This document shows positions 9,892 to 21,612 of a DNA stretch of 64,000 nt, piece by piece (position 1 is the first letter of the stretch; every line of letters starts with the position of its first letter). Made by a program: the position numbers and the translations under genes. Source of the DNA: Petasospora fabianii (Eukaryota; Ascomycota; Saccharomycetes; Phaffomycetales; Wickerhamomycetaceae); contig CP048725.1 of assembly GCA_022641835.1 (NCBI GenBank), positions 310,001 through 374,000 of the forward strand, read 5' to 3'. The notes under the pieces are model-generated. The model saw only the letters and a list, made by a program, of their open reading frames with translations, had not been told where the DNA came from and ran no database searches.

Positions 9892-12800
9892 ATGCGTCCC
9901 GAAGTTGAGCAGGAGCTTGCTCACATCTTGCTCACTGAGCTTTTGGCTTATCAGTTCGCCTCTCCGGTCAGATGGATCGAGACGCAGGACGTCTTCCTTA
10001 AGGACTACAACACCGAGCGTGTTGTTGAGATTGGTCCTTCCCCAACCCTTGCTGGTATGGCTACTAGAACCATCAAGGCCAAGTACGAGTCCTACGATGC
10101 TGCCTTGTCCTTGCAGAGACAGGTTCTTTGTTACGCCAAGGATGCTAAGGAGATCTACTACACCCCAGACCCAGCTGATCTTGCTGCTAAGGAGGAGGCC
10201 GCTGCTCCAGCTCCTGCTGCTTCTGCTGCTCCAACTGCCACATCTGCTCCAGCTGCCGTTCCAGTCGCTGCAACCCCAGCTGCTGCGCCATCTGGTCCAG
10301 TTTCTGAGATCCCAGATGAGCCTGTCAAGGCTGCGTTGTTGATTCACGTCTTGGTTGCTCAGAAATTGAAGAAGTCTTTGGACCAGGTTCCAATGTCCAA
10401 GGCTATCAAGGACCTTGTTAACGGTAAGTCCACTATCCAGAACGAAATTTTGGGTGATTTGGGTAAGGAGTTCGGTACTACCCCAGAGAAGCCAGAGGAG
10501 ACCCCATTGGATGAGTTGGCTGACCAGTTCCAGGAGACCTTCTCTGGTGCTCTTGGTAAGCAGTCTTCTTCTTTGATTGCCAGATTGATGTCTTCCAAGA
10601 TGCCTGGTGGTTTCTCCGTTTCTGTTGCTAGAAAGTACTTGCAGTCCCGCTGGGGTCTTGGTGCCGGTAGACAGGACTCTGTCTTGTTGATTGCCTTGAC
10701 TGAGGAGCCGGCTGGCCGTCTTGCCAACGAGAACGATGCCAAGGCATTCTTGGATACCGTTGCTCAGAAGTATGCTTCTATTGCAAAGATCTCTCTTGCT
10801 TCAACTGCAGCTTCTTCTGGTGCCGCAGCTGGTGGTGCCGGCGGCGCTACCATTGATGCTGCTGCTTTCGAGGAGCTGACCAAGGATAACAAGATTATGG
10901 CTCGTCAGCAGTTGCAGGTCTTGGCTCGCTACTTGAAGATGGACTTGAACAAGTCTACCAAGGTTGTTGATGAGCAGAAGGATGCTTTGCTGAGCTTGCA
11001 GAACCAGTTGGACTTCATCACCTCCGAGTTGGGTGAGACCTTCATTGAGGGTATTTCCTCCTCCTTCTCTAGAAAGAAGGCTAGAGTTTTCGACTCCTCT
11101 TGGAACTGGTCCAGACAGTCTTTGCTCACGTTGTACTTCGAGATTATCCATGGTCTTTTGAAGAGAGTTGACAGACAGTTGGTCTCTGAGGCTATCAACA
11201 TCATGAACCGTTCCAACACTGCTTTGATCAAGTTCATGGAGTACCATATCAACAAGGCCCAGCACAAAGAGGGTGAGAACTACACCTTAGCTAATGAGCT
11301 CGGTCAGCAGTTGATTGAGAACTGTAAGGCGGTCTTGGACATTGATCCAGTCTACAAGGATATCTCCTACCCAACCGGTCCCCAGACCACCGTTGACCAC
11401 AAGGGTAACATTGTCTACAACGAGGCTCCAAGAGAGAACATTAGAAAACTTCAGCAGTACGTCTTCGAAATGTCCCAGGGTTCTGAGGTTACCAAGGAGG
11501 CCAGACCAACTATTGCTGATGACTTGACAAAGGTCTACAAGGCTATCTTCAAGCAGAAAGAGCTTTCTTCTTCTTCCAAACAGGATCTTGAGAAGGTTTA
11601 CGGCGATTTGATCAAGTTCTTGGAGTCCAACGATGAGATTGAGATGCACAGATCCACTACTGTTGCCGGTACAAACAATGACAACTTGGATACCGATTCT
11701 GCTAAGGAGGTTGCTTCCTTGCCAACCAACACCTCTATCTCAAACCGTGTCTCTAACCAGATTCCACCTGAGACTATTCCATTCTTGCACTTGAAGAAGA
11801 GATTGCCAGATGATACCTGGGCTTACGACCGTAACTTGACTGCCACCTACTTGGATGGTTTGGAACAGGCCGCTGTTAATGGTATCACTTTCAAGGACAA
11901 GTACGTCTTGATGACTGGTGCCGGTGCTGGTTCCATTGGTGCTGATATCTTGAAGGGTTTGCTTCAGGGTGGTGCTAAGGTCATTGTCACTACTTCTAGA
12001 TTCTCCAAGAAGGTGACTGACTTCTATCAGCAGATGTACGCCACATATGGTTCTAGAGGTTCTTGTTTGGTTGTTGTTCCATTCAACCAGGCTTCCAAGC
12101 AGGATGTTGAAGCTCTTGTCGGTTACATCTACGATGACGCCAAGAAGGGCGGTCTCGGCTGGGATTTGGATGCCATCATTCCATTCGCCGCTATCCCAGA
12201 GAACGGTATCGACTTGGCCTCCATTGACTCCAAGTCTGAGTTGGCTCATCGTATCATGTTGACCAACTTGTTGAGAATCTTGGGTTCCGTTAAAAACCAG
12301 AAGGCTGCCAGATCCATTGAGACCAGACCAGCTCAAGTCATCTTGCCATTGTCTCCTAACCACGGTACCTTCGGTAACGACGGTTTGTACTCCGAGTCTA
12401 AGTTGTCTTTGGAGACTTTGTTCAACAGATGGCACTCCGAGAACTGGTCCAACTACCTCACCATCTGTGGTGCTGTGATCGGTTGGACCAGAGGTACTGG
12501 TTTGATGAGTGCTAACAACATTATCTCTGAGGGTATTGAGAAGCTTGGTGTCAGAACCTTCTCTCAGACTGAGATGGGTTTCAACTTGCTCGGTTTGTTG
12601 GCTCCAGAAATCACTGAGTTGTGTCAGAAGGCTCCAGTTTGGGCCGACTTGAACGGTGGTTTGCAGTTCATCACTCAGTTGAAGGAGAAGACTAACCAGT
12701 TGAGACAGGAGATCATGGAGTCCTCTGATATCAGAAAGGCTGTTTCCATTGAGACCGCTATTGAGCACAAGGTTGTCAACGGTCAGAACGCTGATGCACC

Positions 12801-15510
12801 ATTCGCCAAGGCTACTGTCAACCCAAGAGCTAACATGAAGTTCGACTTCCCAGAGCTGAAGTCTTACGATGAGATCAAGAAGCTTGCACCAAACTTGGAG
12901 GGTCTCTTGAACTTGGAGAAGGTTGTTGTTGTTACAGGTTTCTCTGAGGTTGGTCCATGGGGTTCTTCAAGAACTAGATGGGAGATGGAGGCTTACGGAG
13001 AGTTCTCCTTGGAGGGTTGCATTGAGATTGCCTGGATCATGGGTTTGATCAAGTATCACAACGGTAACTTGAAGGGTAGACCATACACTGGATGGGTTGA
13101 TTCCAAGACCAGTGAGCCTGTTGAGGACAAGGACGTCAAATCTAAGTACGAGGCCTACATTTTGGAACACTGTGGTATCAGATTGATTGAGCCAGAGTTG
13201 TTCAACGGTTACAACCCAGAGAAGAAGGAGTTTATCCAGGAGGTTGTCATTGAGGAGGATTTGGCTGAGTTTGAGGCTTCTAAGGACACTGCCGAGCACT
13301 TCAAGGCTCAGCATGGTGCTAAGTGTGAGATTCAGGAAAACCCAGAGAGTGGCGAGTACACTGTTAAGTTGTTGAGAGGTGCTACTCTCTTCATTCCAAA
13401 GGCTCTGAAGTTCGACCGTCTTGTTGCTGGTCAGATTCCAACTGGTTGGGATGCCAAGCGTTACGGTATTCCTGAGGACACGATCAACCAGGTCGACCCA
13501 ATCACTTTGTACGTCTTGGTCTCTGTTGTTGAGGCATTTATCTCTGCTGGTATCTCCGATCCTTACGAGTTGTACAAGTACATCCACGTCTCTGAGTTGG
13601 GTAACTGTTCCGGTTCCGGTATGGGTGGTGTTTCTGCTCTTCGTGGTATGTTTAGAGACAGATTCAAGGACCAGCCAGTCCAGAACGATATCTTGCAGGA
13701 GTCTTTCATCAACACTATGTCTGCCTGGGTTAATATGTTGTTGTTGTCTTCTTCTGGTCCTATCAAGACCCCAGTCGGTGCTTGTGCTACCGCTGTGGAG
13801 TCCTTGGACATTGGTTATGAGACCATCATCTCCGGTAAGGCCAAGGTCTGTATCGTCGGTGGTTACGATGACTTCCAGGAGGAGGGTTCTTATGAGTTCG
13901 GTAACATGAACGCCACTTCCAACTCCTTGGATGAGTTTGAGCAAGGTCGTGCTCCATCTGAGATGTCCAGACCAGCTACTACCACCAGAAACGGTTTCAT
14001 GGAGGCACAGGGTTCTGGTATCCAGATTATTATGAACGCTAAGTTGGCCTTGGAGATGGGTGTTCCAATCTATGGTATCTTGGGTTTGACTGCTACTGCT
14101 ACCGATAAAATTGGTAGATCCGTTCCAGCTCCAGGTAAGGGTATTTTGACCACTGCCCGTGAGCACCACGGTGACTTGAAGTATGCTTCTTCCTTGATGG
14201 ACATTTCTTACAGAAAGAGACAGGTTGAGAGAAGAGTCGCTGAAGTCAAATCCTGGATCGATTCTGAGTACGAGTTCTTGCAGGAGGAGGCCAGAAGCTT
14301 GCCAGCTGATGAGCAGGAGGTCTTCATATCTGAGAGAGTTCAGGAGATCCAGGACGAGGCCCAGAAGCAGATCAACCAGGCCAAGGAGTACTATGGTAAC
14401 TTCTTCCACCAGAATAACCCAAGAATTGCTCCAATTCGTGGTGCTTTGGCTACCTTCGGTTTGACTGTTGATGACATCAACGTCTGTTCCTTACACGGTA
14501 CTTCTACCAAGGCTAATGACAAGAACGAGTCTGCTACTTTGGACATGATGTTCCAGCACTTGGGTAGAACTGAGGGTAACCCAGCTTTGACTGTCTTCCA
14601 GAAGTACTTGACTGGTCATCCAAAGGGTGCTGCTGGTGCCTGGATGTTCAACGGTGTCTTGCAGATCTTGAACAGTGGTATTGTTCCAGGTAACCGTAAC
14701 GCCGACAACATTGACAAGGAGTTGGAGAAATTCGAGTACTTGTTGTTCCCATCCAAGTCCATCAAGACTGATGGTGTTAAGGCTGCTTCCGTCACCTCTT
14801 TCGGTTTCGGTCAAAAGGGTGCACAGGCCATCGCCATTCACAGTGACTACTTGTTCGCTGTCTTGTCTCAGTCTGAGTACGAGGCTTACGCCAAGAAGTT
14901 CCACGAGAGACACAGCAAGGCTTACACACACTTCCACAAGTCCTTCATCACCAACTCTCTCTTCAAGGCTAAGGACCACGCTCCATACGCTGATGAGTTG
15001 CAAAACCCAGTCTACTTGGACCCATTGGCCAGAGTCTCTAAGACTAAGACTGGTGAGTTGGGTTACAACAACAAGTCCATTCAGGGTGACTCTTATGTCT
15101 CCAAGGCTTCCAAAGAGACCTCTAAGGTTTTGTCCTCTTTGACTGCTGATGTTGGTGCCAAGAACGTTGGTGTTGATGTCGAGCTCATCTCTGCTATCAA
15201 CGTGGAGAACGAGACCTTCATCGAGCGCAACTTCACTGACGCTGAGATCAAGTACTGTAAGGCCGCTCCACACCCACAGTCATCTTTCGCTGGCACATGG
15301 TCTGCTAAGGAAGCTGTCTTTAAGGCTTTGGGTGTTGAGTCCAAGGGTGCAGGTGCTCAGTTGAAGGACATTGAGATCACTCGCGATGCCACTGGTGCTC
15401 CACAGGTTCAGTTGCACGGTGATGCTTTGAAGGCTGCTCCATCTGCCACTGTCAAGGTCAGCATCTCCCACGACGACTTCCAGAGTGTTGCTGTTGCCAT
15501 CTTGAACTAA
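9892..15510 (+). CDS. FAS2: Fatty acid synthase subunit alpha
   Basis: This 1872-residue protein is the alpha chain of the cytosolic alpha6-beta6 type I fatty acid synthase (S. cerevisiae Fas2 is 1887). In order it has an N-terminal stub of the malonyl/palmitoyl transferase, an Ala/Pro linker (about 105-140), the acyl carrier domain with the phosphopantetheine Ser180 (GKSTIQNE), the ketoreductase starting near 670 (TGAGAGSIG), the ketosynthase with Cys1298 (GACATAVES), His1535 (HGTSTKAND) and the GHPKGAAG loop (His1576), and a C-terminal phosphopantetheinyl transferase (GVDVE, Asp1762; WSAKEA, Glu1807). All key residues are present. The start at 9892 gives the conserved opening [14 protein letters not shown]; an in-frame ATG at 9712 would add 60 residues of unlikely sequence. 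Codon choice is strongly biased, as expected for high expression. Confidence 0.98.
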   Translation: MRPEVEQELAHILLTELLAYQFASPVRWIETQDVFLKDYNTERVVEIGPSPTLAGMATRTIKAKYESYDAALSLQRQVLCYAKDAKEIYYTPDPADLAAKEEAAAPAPAASAAPTATSAPAAVPVAATPAAAPSGPVSEIPDEPVKAALLIHVLVAQKLKKSLDQVPMSKAIKDLVNGKSTIQNEILGDLGKEFGTTPEKPEETPLDELADQFQETFSGALGKQSSSLIARLMSSKMPGGFSVSVARKYLQSRWGLGAGRQDSVLLIALTEEPAGRLANENDAKAFLDTVAQKYASIAKISLASTAASSGAAAGGAGGATIDAAAFEELTKDNKIMARQQLQVLARYLKMDLNKSTKVVDEQKDALLSLQNQLDFITSELGETFIEGISSSFSRKKARVFDSSWNWSRQSLLTLYFEIIHGLLKRVDRQLVSEAINIMNRSNTALIKFMEYHINKAQHKEGENYTLANELGQQLIENCKAVLDIDPVYKDISYPTGPQTTVDHKGNIVYNEAPRENIRKLQQYVFEMSQGSEVTKEARPTIADDLTKVYKAIFKQKELSSSSKQDLEKVYGDLIKFLESNDEIEMHRSTTVAGTNNDNLDTDSAKEVASLPTNTSISNRVSNQIPPETIPFLHLKKRLPDDTWAYDRNLTATYLDGLEQAAVNGITFKDKYVLMTGAGAGSIGADILKGLLQGGAKVIVTTSRFSKKVTDFYQQMYATYGSRGSCLVVVPFNQASKQDVEALVGYIYDDAKKGGLGWDLDAIIPFAAIPENGIDLASIDSKSELAHRIMLTNLLRILGSVKNQKAARSIETRPAQVILPLSPNHGTFGNDGLYSESKLSLETLFNRWHSENWSNYLTICGAVIGWTRGTGLMSANNIISEGIEKLGVRTFSQTEMGFNLLGLLAPEITELCQKAPVWADLNGGLQFITQLKEKTNQLRQEIMESSDIRKAVSIETAIEHKVVNGQNADAPFAKATVNPRANMKFDFPELKSYDEIKKLAPNLEGLLNLEKVVVVTGFSEVGPWGSSRTRWEMEAYGEFSLEGCIEIAWIMGLIKYHNGNLKGRPYTGWVDSKTSEPVEDKDVKSKYEAYILEHCGIRLIEPELFNGYNPEKKEFIQEVVIEEDLAEFEASKDTAEHFKAQHGAKCEIQENPESGEYTVKLLRGATLFIPKALKFDRLVAGQIPTGWDAKRYGIPEDTINQVDPITLYVLVSVVEAFISAGISDPYELYKYIHVSELGNCSGSGMGGVSALRGMFRDRFKDQPVQNDILQESFINTMSAWVNMLLLSSSGPIKTPVGACATAVESLDIGYETIISGKAKVCIVGGYDDFQEEGSYEFGNMNATSNSLDEFEQGRAPSEMSRPATTTRNGFMEAQGSGIQIIMNAKLALEMGVPIYGILGLTATATDKIGRSVPAPGKGILTTAREHHGDLKYASSLMDISYRKRQVERRVAEVKSWIDSEYEFLQEEARSLPADEQEVFISERVQEIQDEAQKQINQAKEYYGNFFHQNNPRIAPIRGALATFGLTVDDINVCSLHGTSTKANDKNESATLDMMFQHLGRTEGNPALTVFQKYLTGHPKGAAGAWMFNGVLQILNSGIVPGNRNADNIDKELEKFEYLLFPSKSIKTDGVKAASVTSFGFGQKGAQAIAIHSDYLFAVLSQSEYEAYAKKFHERHSKAYTHFHKSFITNSLFKAKDHAPYADELQNPVYLDPLARVSKTKTGELGYNNKSIQGDSYVSKASKETSKVLSSLTADVGAKNVGVDVELISAINVENETFIERNFTDAEIKYCKAAPHPQSSFAGTWSAKEAVFKALGVESKGAGAQLKDIEITRDATGAPQVQLHGDALKAAPSATVKVSISHDDFQSVAVAILN

Positions 15511-15922
15511 AGTGTTATTAACTCATGTTTTGACGCTATAATTAATTTGATATGATATGGTATGTAACGATTGACTGTAGGCAAAGTGAACAGAAGTTGC
15601 TGCTTAGTGTGGAGCCATCCAAGCACCCATTATAACTACTGTGTTCCGGTTACGTCGGGACGACGCATTAACTATAAGAACATAAGAATTATATTAGCAA
15701 CAGTAAACAATATAAGGGTCGAGTATGTAAGACGATTAAGGATGGTCATCAACACTTATCAAGAGCCAACAAAGGCCTCAATTTGTGATGAAAATGACCT
15801 ATCGCCACAATAGAAAGAAACCAACATCGGGAGAAGAAAGACCACTCATCCAAAAAAAAATTAACCAAAAATAAAAGCTTCATAACGTCGTATCAGTGTG
15901 TTGTGTTTTCAACTTAACATGT
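15511..15922. other. Convergent intergenic region after FAS2
   Basis: This 412 bp interval lies between the 3' ends of FAS2 and the secreted-protein gene. It is AT-rich with TATATA-like and A-rich tracts, as expected for cleavage and polyadenylation signals of both genes. No gene was seen. Confidence 0.6.
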
Positions 15923-17059
15923 TTAGTCACTTGTCACGGTGACGTAAACGGTGTTGGTCAACGTCGTCGTTGTTGAAGCACTGATAGCGTCAGAACCACT
16001 CACGTACTCAATATCATACTCACCATCGTCGTAGTAGACCTCACAAACACCATCAGATGTGACAGTGGTGTATCCTGAGATGAAGGATGAAATATCAGAG
16101 GAGGATGACACTGGAGCAAATGTGATCGAGGAGGAGGCGGAGGAGGAAGATGGAGTGGATGTGACATGGGAAGAGGAGGAGGATTCAGCGGTGGTGGAAG
16201 CCAAAGTGCTCGTAGCGGAAGCGTAGGATGAAGTCTCGGAAGGAGTTGAGGTTGTCAAGTAGGAAGATGATGGGGCTGCAGAGGAAGAGACTGCCTCAAC
16301 GGTTGAAGAGGTGACCTCAGCCAAAGAGGAAGAAGATGTGCCAACGGCAGAAGAGGAAGTCTCAGGAGCGGCAGCGGAAGTCTGAACAGCAGAAGAAGCA
16401 GCTGCGGCCGAAGAAGAGGCAGAGGTTGAAGTCAATGGCACAGTGGAGGCTGGGATAGTAGACTCAACGGTAGCGACACCAGTAACAACCTCACCTGAAA
16501 TGGTGGAGGTGTAAGTAGAGGTGTAGACTCTTGTAGTTGCTGGTCTAATGGTAGAGATCACCTTAGAGACAATGTAGGTGGTACCATCAATGACAGTCAA
16601 AGTTCTGGACTCGGCAGCAGAAGTGCTGGTGGTGGTGGCATCCTTGTTGACAGCGTCGACAGATGGGGAGGCAGTAGAAGTGGTCTGAGCAGCGCCGGCT
16701 GTCTCTGTAACCCAGACGGTTTTCTTTGGGCGCACAGTGGTCAAGGAAGTGGAAGTGTAAGACTCTGTGACGGTGCGGGTAGCGTCGGAGACAACAGTGG
16801 TACCGGTGACGACAGAGGACTTCACAGTGGTCTCGACAACAGTGTTGGTGGTAGTTGGCTCAGCAACTCCAACGGTAGAAGAATCATTACCATCGTTGGC
16901 AAGAGCGATGGAGGAAGTGGCCTGCTGATTGGAACCATCAACGTTAACAACATCGTAGCTGAAAGTGGCAGCGGAATCGTCAGCGACTGGCATTGGCATT
17001 GGAATGGCCTGCACGAGGGCCAAAACAGAGAGAGCAGAGAGGGTCTTAGCGAAAAGCAT
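15923..17059 (-). CDS. Secreted Ser/Thr-rich mucin-like protein
   Basis: The 378-residue product begins with a clear signal peptide (MLFAKTLSALSVLALVQA, likely cleaved after residue 18) followed by a Pro/Met stretch. Almost all the rest is Ser, Thr, Ala and Val, with TVTE/TTVR-type stretches at 70-190 and a dense Ser block at 210-320, as in heavily O-mannosylated wall proteins. Near the C-terminus there is one cysteine in an acidic Tyr-rich patch (GVCEVYYDDGEYDIEYV). The end (NTVYVTVTSD) is not hydrophobic, so no GPI-anchor signal is visible; the protein is probably secreted or held in the wall by other means. I do not recognise a specific orthologue. The gene stands between two sizeable gene-free intervals. 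Confidence 0.8.
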   Translation of the reverse strand: MLFAKTLSALSVLALVQAIPMPMPVADDSAATFSYDVVNVDGSNQQATSSIALANDGNDSSTVGVAEPTTTNTVVETTVKSSVVTGTTVVSDATRTVTESYTSTSLTTVRPKKTVWVTETAGAAQTTSTASPSVDAVNKDATTTSTSAAESRTLTVIDGTTYIVSKVISTIRPATTRVYTSTYTSTISGEVVTGVATVESTIPASTVPLTSTSASSSAAAASSAVQTSAAAPETSSSAVGTSSSSLAEVTSSTVEAVSSSAAPSSSYLTTSTPSETSSYASATSTLASTTAESSSSSHVTSTPSSSSASSSITFAPVSSSSDISSFISGYTTVTSDGVCEVYYDDGEYDIEYVSGSDAISASTTTTLTNTVYVTVTSD

Positions 17060-18275
17060 TGTGAAAGATTTGGTTTTTTGGTTTGATTGAAAGAAGGGAG
17101 TGTATAAATCGACGAAAGTAAAGCAAGTGTATCTGCGTGTAGTAAAGAGTGAATGGGCACTAGTTTAAGGAATGAAAGACTGTAGTTGGAGTGCCTGGTG
17201 TTTGAGGGGTGTCGAAATGAGTGACTGAAGTTGGATTGAACTCTCTCTGTTGATAACCTTTATGTAACGAGTGTGTGTAATTAGGGGTATATGGAGGTTA
17301 GATGGGTTAAGACGGGACTAGAGCAGAAGAGGGAGTGGGCCAACTCTTATAGGATTTTCCCTGTCCTCCATGGAGAGCTCTGCCCGCCACGCAAACACCC
17401 ACCCTAACCCCGAAAATGAGGTTAACTGCAGCCTTGCATACAGTGGGTTGCAATGAGTTCCACATTAGCACCAAATAGGATAACTTAGTCGGCAGGGAGG
17501 TTGGTTTGTTTATGTTTTTGAAAGAGTTATGCAGGCAGTAGGCTGGCTCTTGTGGGGGAGTTTCCTCTTTCGCGCAAAATTGTGGCGGGGCGCGCTTCCG
17601 CATTAGGCAGTAAAATGGCTTATGTCAGCATCCATCACCTAGCATCGGGCCAAGGACAAAGTGTCATGGATCACTATATTCCAGGTGCCTTTGCAGGAAA
17701 ATGTCCCAGTAGCAGCCAGCATTGTCACTCAGCCATTGGTTGTGCAGGGTCTATATCTTTCTATTGTATCGCAACCGTTTGAGTCCGGTTGAATATCTAA
17801 CAGGATTTTTCCAGGAAGACAGGACCATGAGACTTAGCACGGCCCAATACTTGAGGTAATTACACTCGACCAATCGGAATACAACCATATATAGAGCTAA
17901 GTATGTAGTGTTCATTCGTGTGCAGGGCATTTGTGGCCAGCGGAAAGGTCTAGTCATTTCCCGGTCCAGACGGTCATCAACTCAGACATCACACTCTCTC
18001 GTGCGTGATGCGAGACCAGTGGCTCACATCTGAACAATTTGCGTGTCAACTTCTCAAACGGCTCCGAAGAGCAGCAAGCCATCAAGTTACGAAATGATAG
18101 ACAGTTCCAAGGTCAATTAGGGCCATGGAATTATAGGAACGTTCTAGCTTCCATTCTTCATGGTCCATGATGTTAGGAATCTGTTGATGAACGTATGGCT
18201 CAACTACCCTATTCACATAATACCAAACACGTTGTCTCTTAAATCTTGAACTCAGAAATCTATAGACCCAGATAC
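17060..18275. other. Intergenic region upstream of the secreted-protein gene
   Basis: This 1.2 kb interval contains the promoter of the mucin-like gene and the 3' flank of EFL1. Open frames on both strands around 17.3-18.0 kb are short and lack protein-like composition. The only local features noted are a 10 bp palindrome (CTCCATGGAG, 17366-17375) and a T-rich stretch near 17505. No tRNA or repeat was recognised. Confidence 0.55.
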
Positions 18276-21200
18276 TCAGTTACGCTTCAAAGTTCTCTGC
18301 TTCTCGGCGTTCTGCACAACCTTCTCCTCCACAAACAAACCCTTTCTCTTTCTGATTGCGTTCATGTATTTTCTGGCAATGTTTTCACGTTCAGCCCACT
18401 CACCCTGGTGTTCGAGCTCCTCCTCCGTCGTAGGTACCCAGAATGGATCTTCATCAATCGCCTCATAACCGGCGAAGACAAGCTGTGGCTGAGCGGCACC
18501 TGATGTTCTCTTACGGATATCCTCAGAGAAACCAAAAGCCTCGACAACTGGCAGTTTGGCAACAATTTGGAAGAATGGAGTACCCTCCTTCATCTCCTCA
18601 CTAACGATATGACCACGTCTCTTCTGAACAACAGCATAAACCTTACCCAAAACCTCAGCGGAAGCCTGGATATCACAACTGTATGTGGCTAGCATCATAC
18701 GTGGTGACCAATCTAGGAAACACTGGTGAATGTGGTCTCTTGTGGTCGTGATGAGTCTTCCAAGAAGGTTTGGTACCGGTGTAGATTCTTCGTCTTCAGA
18801 CTTCTCAACAACATCCTCCAAGATTACGGCCATACCATGCACGGGCTCATGAGCCAACGGTCCGTTCTGAGTACTGAGTTGGAACCCATTGATGATGGAG
18901 TTCTCAAATCTCAGTCTTTGAGCATCAGAAGTGGAGAAAAGTCTGGCAATAGACTCTTTCTGTGAGTCAAACAAGATGTTAGCACCGACACGCTTTGGAC
19001 CAAAGGCACTGACACGATCAACAATGTCAGCCCACACTTCTCTGTACTTATCATCCTCGCTAAAGAGGTGCTGAAGCCTCTTCTTAAATGTGGCGATGTC
19101 CATTATGGTGTTAGAAGTAGCATCAATGTCACCATCCTCCTCCTTGTCATCCTCTTCGGTCTCCTCGTGGCGCTTCTTGGCAGCAATGGCAAATGATCTA
19201 ATGGATCTCTGGTTCTCCTGAAGGAATTCAACAACCTTCTGTGGTAGTGGAAGGGCACGCAACTTGATTGAAAGATTACCAAGCTCAAACTCACTGACAC
19301 CTCTTCCCAGCTCCGGCTTCTTTGGTGGGTTCATCTCCGATGTTCTGATGAAGGTCTCTCTATATGGAATCACTGGCTCGGAAACCTGGATCTCAATACC
19401 GGCAAATCTCTCCTTCAGATCCTTCAAACAACGCTCAAGATGCAACTCACCCGCCGTAGCAAGAATGTGTTCACCAGAGTCATCCAAGAAAGTCTGGACA
19501 CAAGGATCAGCTAAGTTCAATAGCTCCAAACCCCTCTCCAACTGATCCATCTGTGTAGGATTCATTGGTTCCAAGGCAACTCTAACAATAGGTGGAGCAG
19601 CAAGAGAAACACCAGCCAAATTGACACCAGTGACACCCGGTTCAATCAAAGTACCATTCTTCAAGAGCTTGCCTGCAAGACCGCCGATACCGGCAATGTT
19701 GCCAGACGGAACCTCATCCAATGGAACAAGTTCCTTACCCATCAACAGGTACAATTCAGAAATGACAGCGGTCTGGATGTGCTTAGTAGGTTCCGTTGGA
19801 TCATACTTTGGTTCCAACACGGTCAACTCCTGGCCAACCTTTAAAGTACCACTGTATACTCTTGCGAACCCAATCAACTCTTCCTTTTTCAACTCGATCT
19901 CTTCCTCTTCTTCCTCTTCTTCATATTCAAACATATCGAATGGATCTTTAGTGACAACCTTGGCCTTGAACTCATCGGCAAGTTCATCAACTTCATCGAC
20001 GCTGCCTCCGTTCTCGAGGATCTTGGCCTGTTCGGCAGCCTTAGCTGCAAGTTCACGGGCTTTCTTACCCCTCTCCATGATCTCATCCACTGTGAGCTTG
20101 GAGCGTGTGTTACGTGGGAGCTCATCTTCTGGGATAGAAAGGATCTTAGAGACGTAAGCAGAGCAAGGACCAGTGTTGTCACAGGCAAGCATTGCGGTTC
20201 TGAGGGTTGGGTCGATGAGTTCATGGTTTGGTGCGGATTCAAGGATGGTTGGAATTCTCTCCTGTTGGGAAGTGAGAGGTGATGGGAGCTTATCTGTCAC
20301 AGTGAGGAGAACAGCAGAAGAGACTGGCAACCACTGACCAAGGACTTGAGTGAGAAGGTTCTTATTATCCTTAGATCTGAGGTCTCTTGGGAGAACCTTG
20401 ATTCCAAGTTTGGAGATAATCTTCTCCAGTTTCTCCTGATCTTTCTCGATGACGGTATTCTGGTAAATAGTCCAAATAGAATCAAGCACAAACTGGACAA
20501 ATAACGGCTTCAAGGATCTTCCTTTGAGTCCCTTGGATGTCAACACTTTCTTGGTCTTCGGGTCCATGTAAAAGTCACCCCAGAGACATTTCTGGATAGC
20601 CTCTCTCTTGAATCCGTACAGGTTCTCCATGATTCTTGCGAATTGGCCAATATTGAAACCCCAGCCATCAACTGCTGACGCAAAGATGACATTGTTCTGG
20701 GCAGGATCAAAGTAGAGATCCTTGTCATCACTCTCAACAAATTCAACCTTCTCGCCAGATTTCTCCATGTTTTCTCTGTATGCCAAATCCGCGGCCATTC
20801 TATCACCGGAGAAGAAGGATCCAATGACGACATTGACCTGTTCAATGACCTTTTGCAAATGCTGGTAAGCCTCCGATGGTGAAAGCTTCAGCTCAGTGAT
20901 GAGTCTATCAATCTTGTTCAATACGAGCACTGGCTTCAGCTTATCCATCCAACATTGTCTCAAGACTGTGACAGTCTGGGAACAAACACCTTCAACAACA
21001 TCCACAAGGACTACAGCACCATCGCAGAGACGGGATGCCGTGGAGACCTCTGATGAAAAGTCAATATGTCCCGGAGAATCAATGAGGTTGATGAGATGTT
21101 CCTTAGCAAGGACACTTCCGTCCTCCTGCTTGTGCAGCACTCGAAAGTAGAGAGAGATCGCTGATGACTCCATAGTGATGCCCCTCAGCTGCTCATCTGG

Positions 21201-21377
21201 ACGAGAGTCAAGGTATCGTACTTTACCAGCGAGACGGTGAGAGATGATTCCATTAGATGCGAGAAGAGAGTCACTGAGCGATGTCTTACCGTGGTCAACG
21301 TGTGCCAGGATGCAAATGTTACGAATGGATTCCGGCTGCTTCTGCAATTGGAGAAGCGTTTCCGGTGTGACCTTCAT
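18276..21377 (-). CDS. RIA1: Ribosome assembly GTPase Efl1/Ria1
   Basis: This 1033-residue translation-factor GTPase resembles EF-2. The G1 motif AHVDHGKTSL is at about 25-34, the switch region contains DEQLRGITMESSAISLYF, and G3 is DSPGHIDF followed by G4 NKIDR. Efl1 works with Sdo1 (SBDS) to release Tif6 from cytoplasmic pre-60S subunits. Its family-specific insertion between G domain and domain II is present, including an acidic run (EYEEEEEEEE) near residue 500. The length is slightly under S. cerevisiae Ria1 (1110). The CTG codon in DEQLRG falls on a conserved leucine, which argues for the standard genetic code. The start is the only reasonable ATG before the conserved N-terminus. Confidence 0.96.
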   Translation of the reverse strand: MKVTPETLLQLQKQPESIRNICILAHVDHGKTSLSDSLLASNGIISHRLAGKVRYLDSRPDEQLRGITMESSAISLYFRVLHKQEDGSVLAKEHLINLIDSPGHIDFSSEVSTASRLCDGAVVLVDVVEGVCSQTVTVLRQCWMDKLKPVLVLNKIDRLITELKLSPSEAYQHLQKVIEQVNVVIGSFFSGDRMAADLAYRENMEKSGEKVEFVESDDKDLYFDPAQNNVIFASAVDGWGFNIGQFARIMENLYGFKREAIQKCLWGDFYMDPKTKKVLTSKGLKGRSLKPLFVQFVLDSIWTIYQNTVIEKDQEKLEKIISKLGIKVLPRDLRSKDNKNLLTQVLGQWLPVSSAVLLTVTDKLPSPLTSQQERIPTILESAPNHELIDPTLRTAMLACDNTGPCSAYVSKILSIPEDELPRNTRSKLTVDEIMERGKKARELAAKAAEQAKILENGGSVDEVDELADEFKAKVVTKDPFDMFEYEEEEEEEEIELKKEELIGFARVYSGTLKVGQELTVLEPKYDPTEPTKHIQTAVISELYLLMGKELVPLDEVPSGNIAGIGGLAGKLLKNGTLIEPGVTGVNLAGVSLAAPPIVRVALEPMNPTQMDQLERGLELLNLADPCVQTFLDDSGEHILATAGELHLERCLKDLKERFAGIEIQVSEPVIPYRETFIRTSEMNPPKKPELGRGVSEFELGNLSIKLRALPLPQKVVEFLQENQRSIRSFAIAAKKRHEETEEDDKEEDGDIDATSNTIMDIATFKKRLQHLFSEDDKYREVWADIVDRVSAFGPKRVGANILFDSQKESIARLFSTSDAQRLRFENSIINGFQLSTQNGPLAHEPVHGMAVILEDVVEKSEDEESTPVPNLLGRLITTTRDHIHQCFLDWSPRMMLATYSCDIQASAEVLGKVYAVVQKRRGHIVSEEMKEGTPFFQIVAKLPVVEAFGFSEDIRKRTSGAAQPQLVFAGYEAIDEDPFWVPTTEEELEHQGEWAERENIARKYMNAIRKRKGLFVEEKVVQNAEKQRTLKRN

Positions 21378-21612
21378 CCTGAGTGTATGATGGATGAGTA
21401 TTGATGTGTAGTATCAAAGGGACTAAAAGCAAAAGAGTGAAACATTCGAAGAAAGATGCTTCACGAGTGCCGTGCAGGATTTTTGAGATCGTACTAGGCG
21501 GGGCACGACTCGCGCTATGATGATGGGACCAAAAATACTGGCTCCTAACGTTTCCTATCAAAGTGCTGCGGTGCGTTCAATTAATACATTATATTATCAT
21601 CATTTTCATAAT

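Noticed and set aside
11740-14409. Long antisense frames opposite FAS2 (342 and 480 codons)
   Set aside because: They are mirror frames created by the strong codon bias of FAS2, with no protein-like motif.
17505-17516. GTTTATGTTTT, near-match to the S. cerevisiae ARS consensus
   Set aside because: One mismatch, and the consensus is not known to apply to this species; too common in T-rich DNA.
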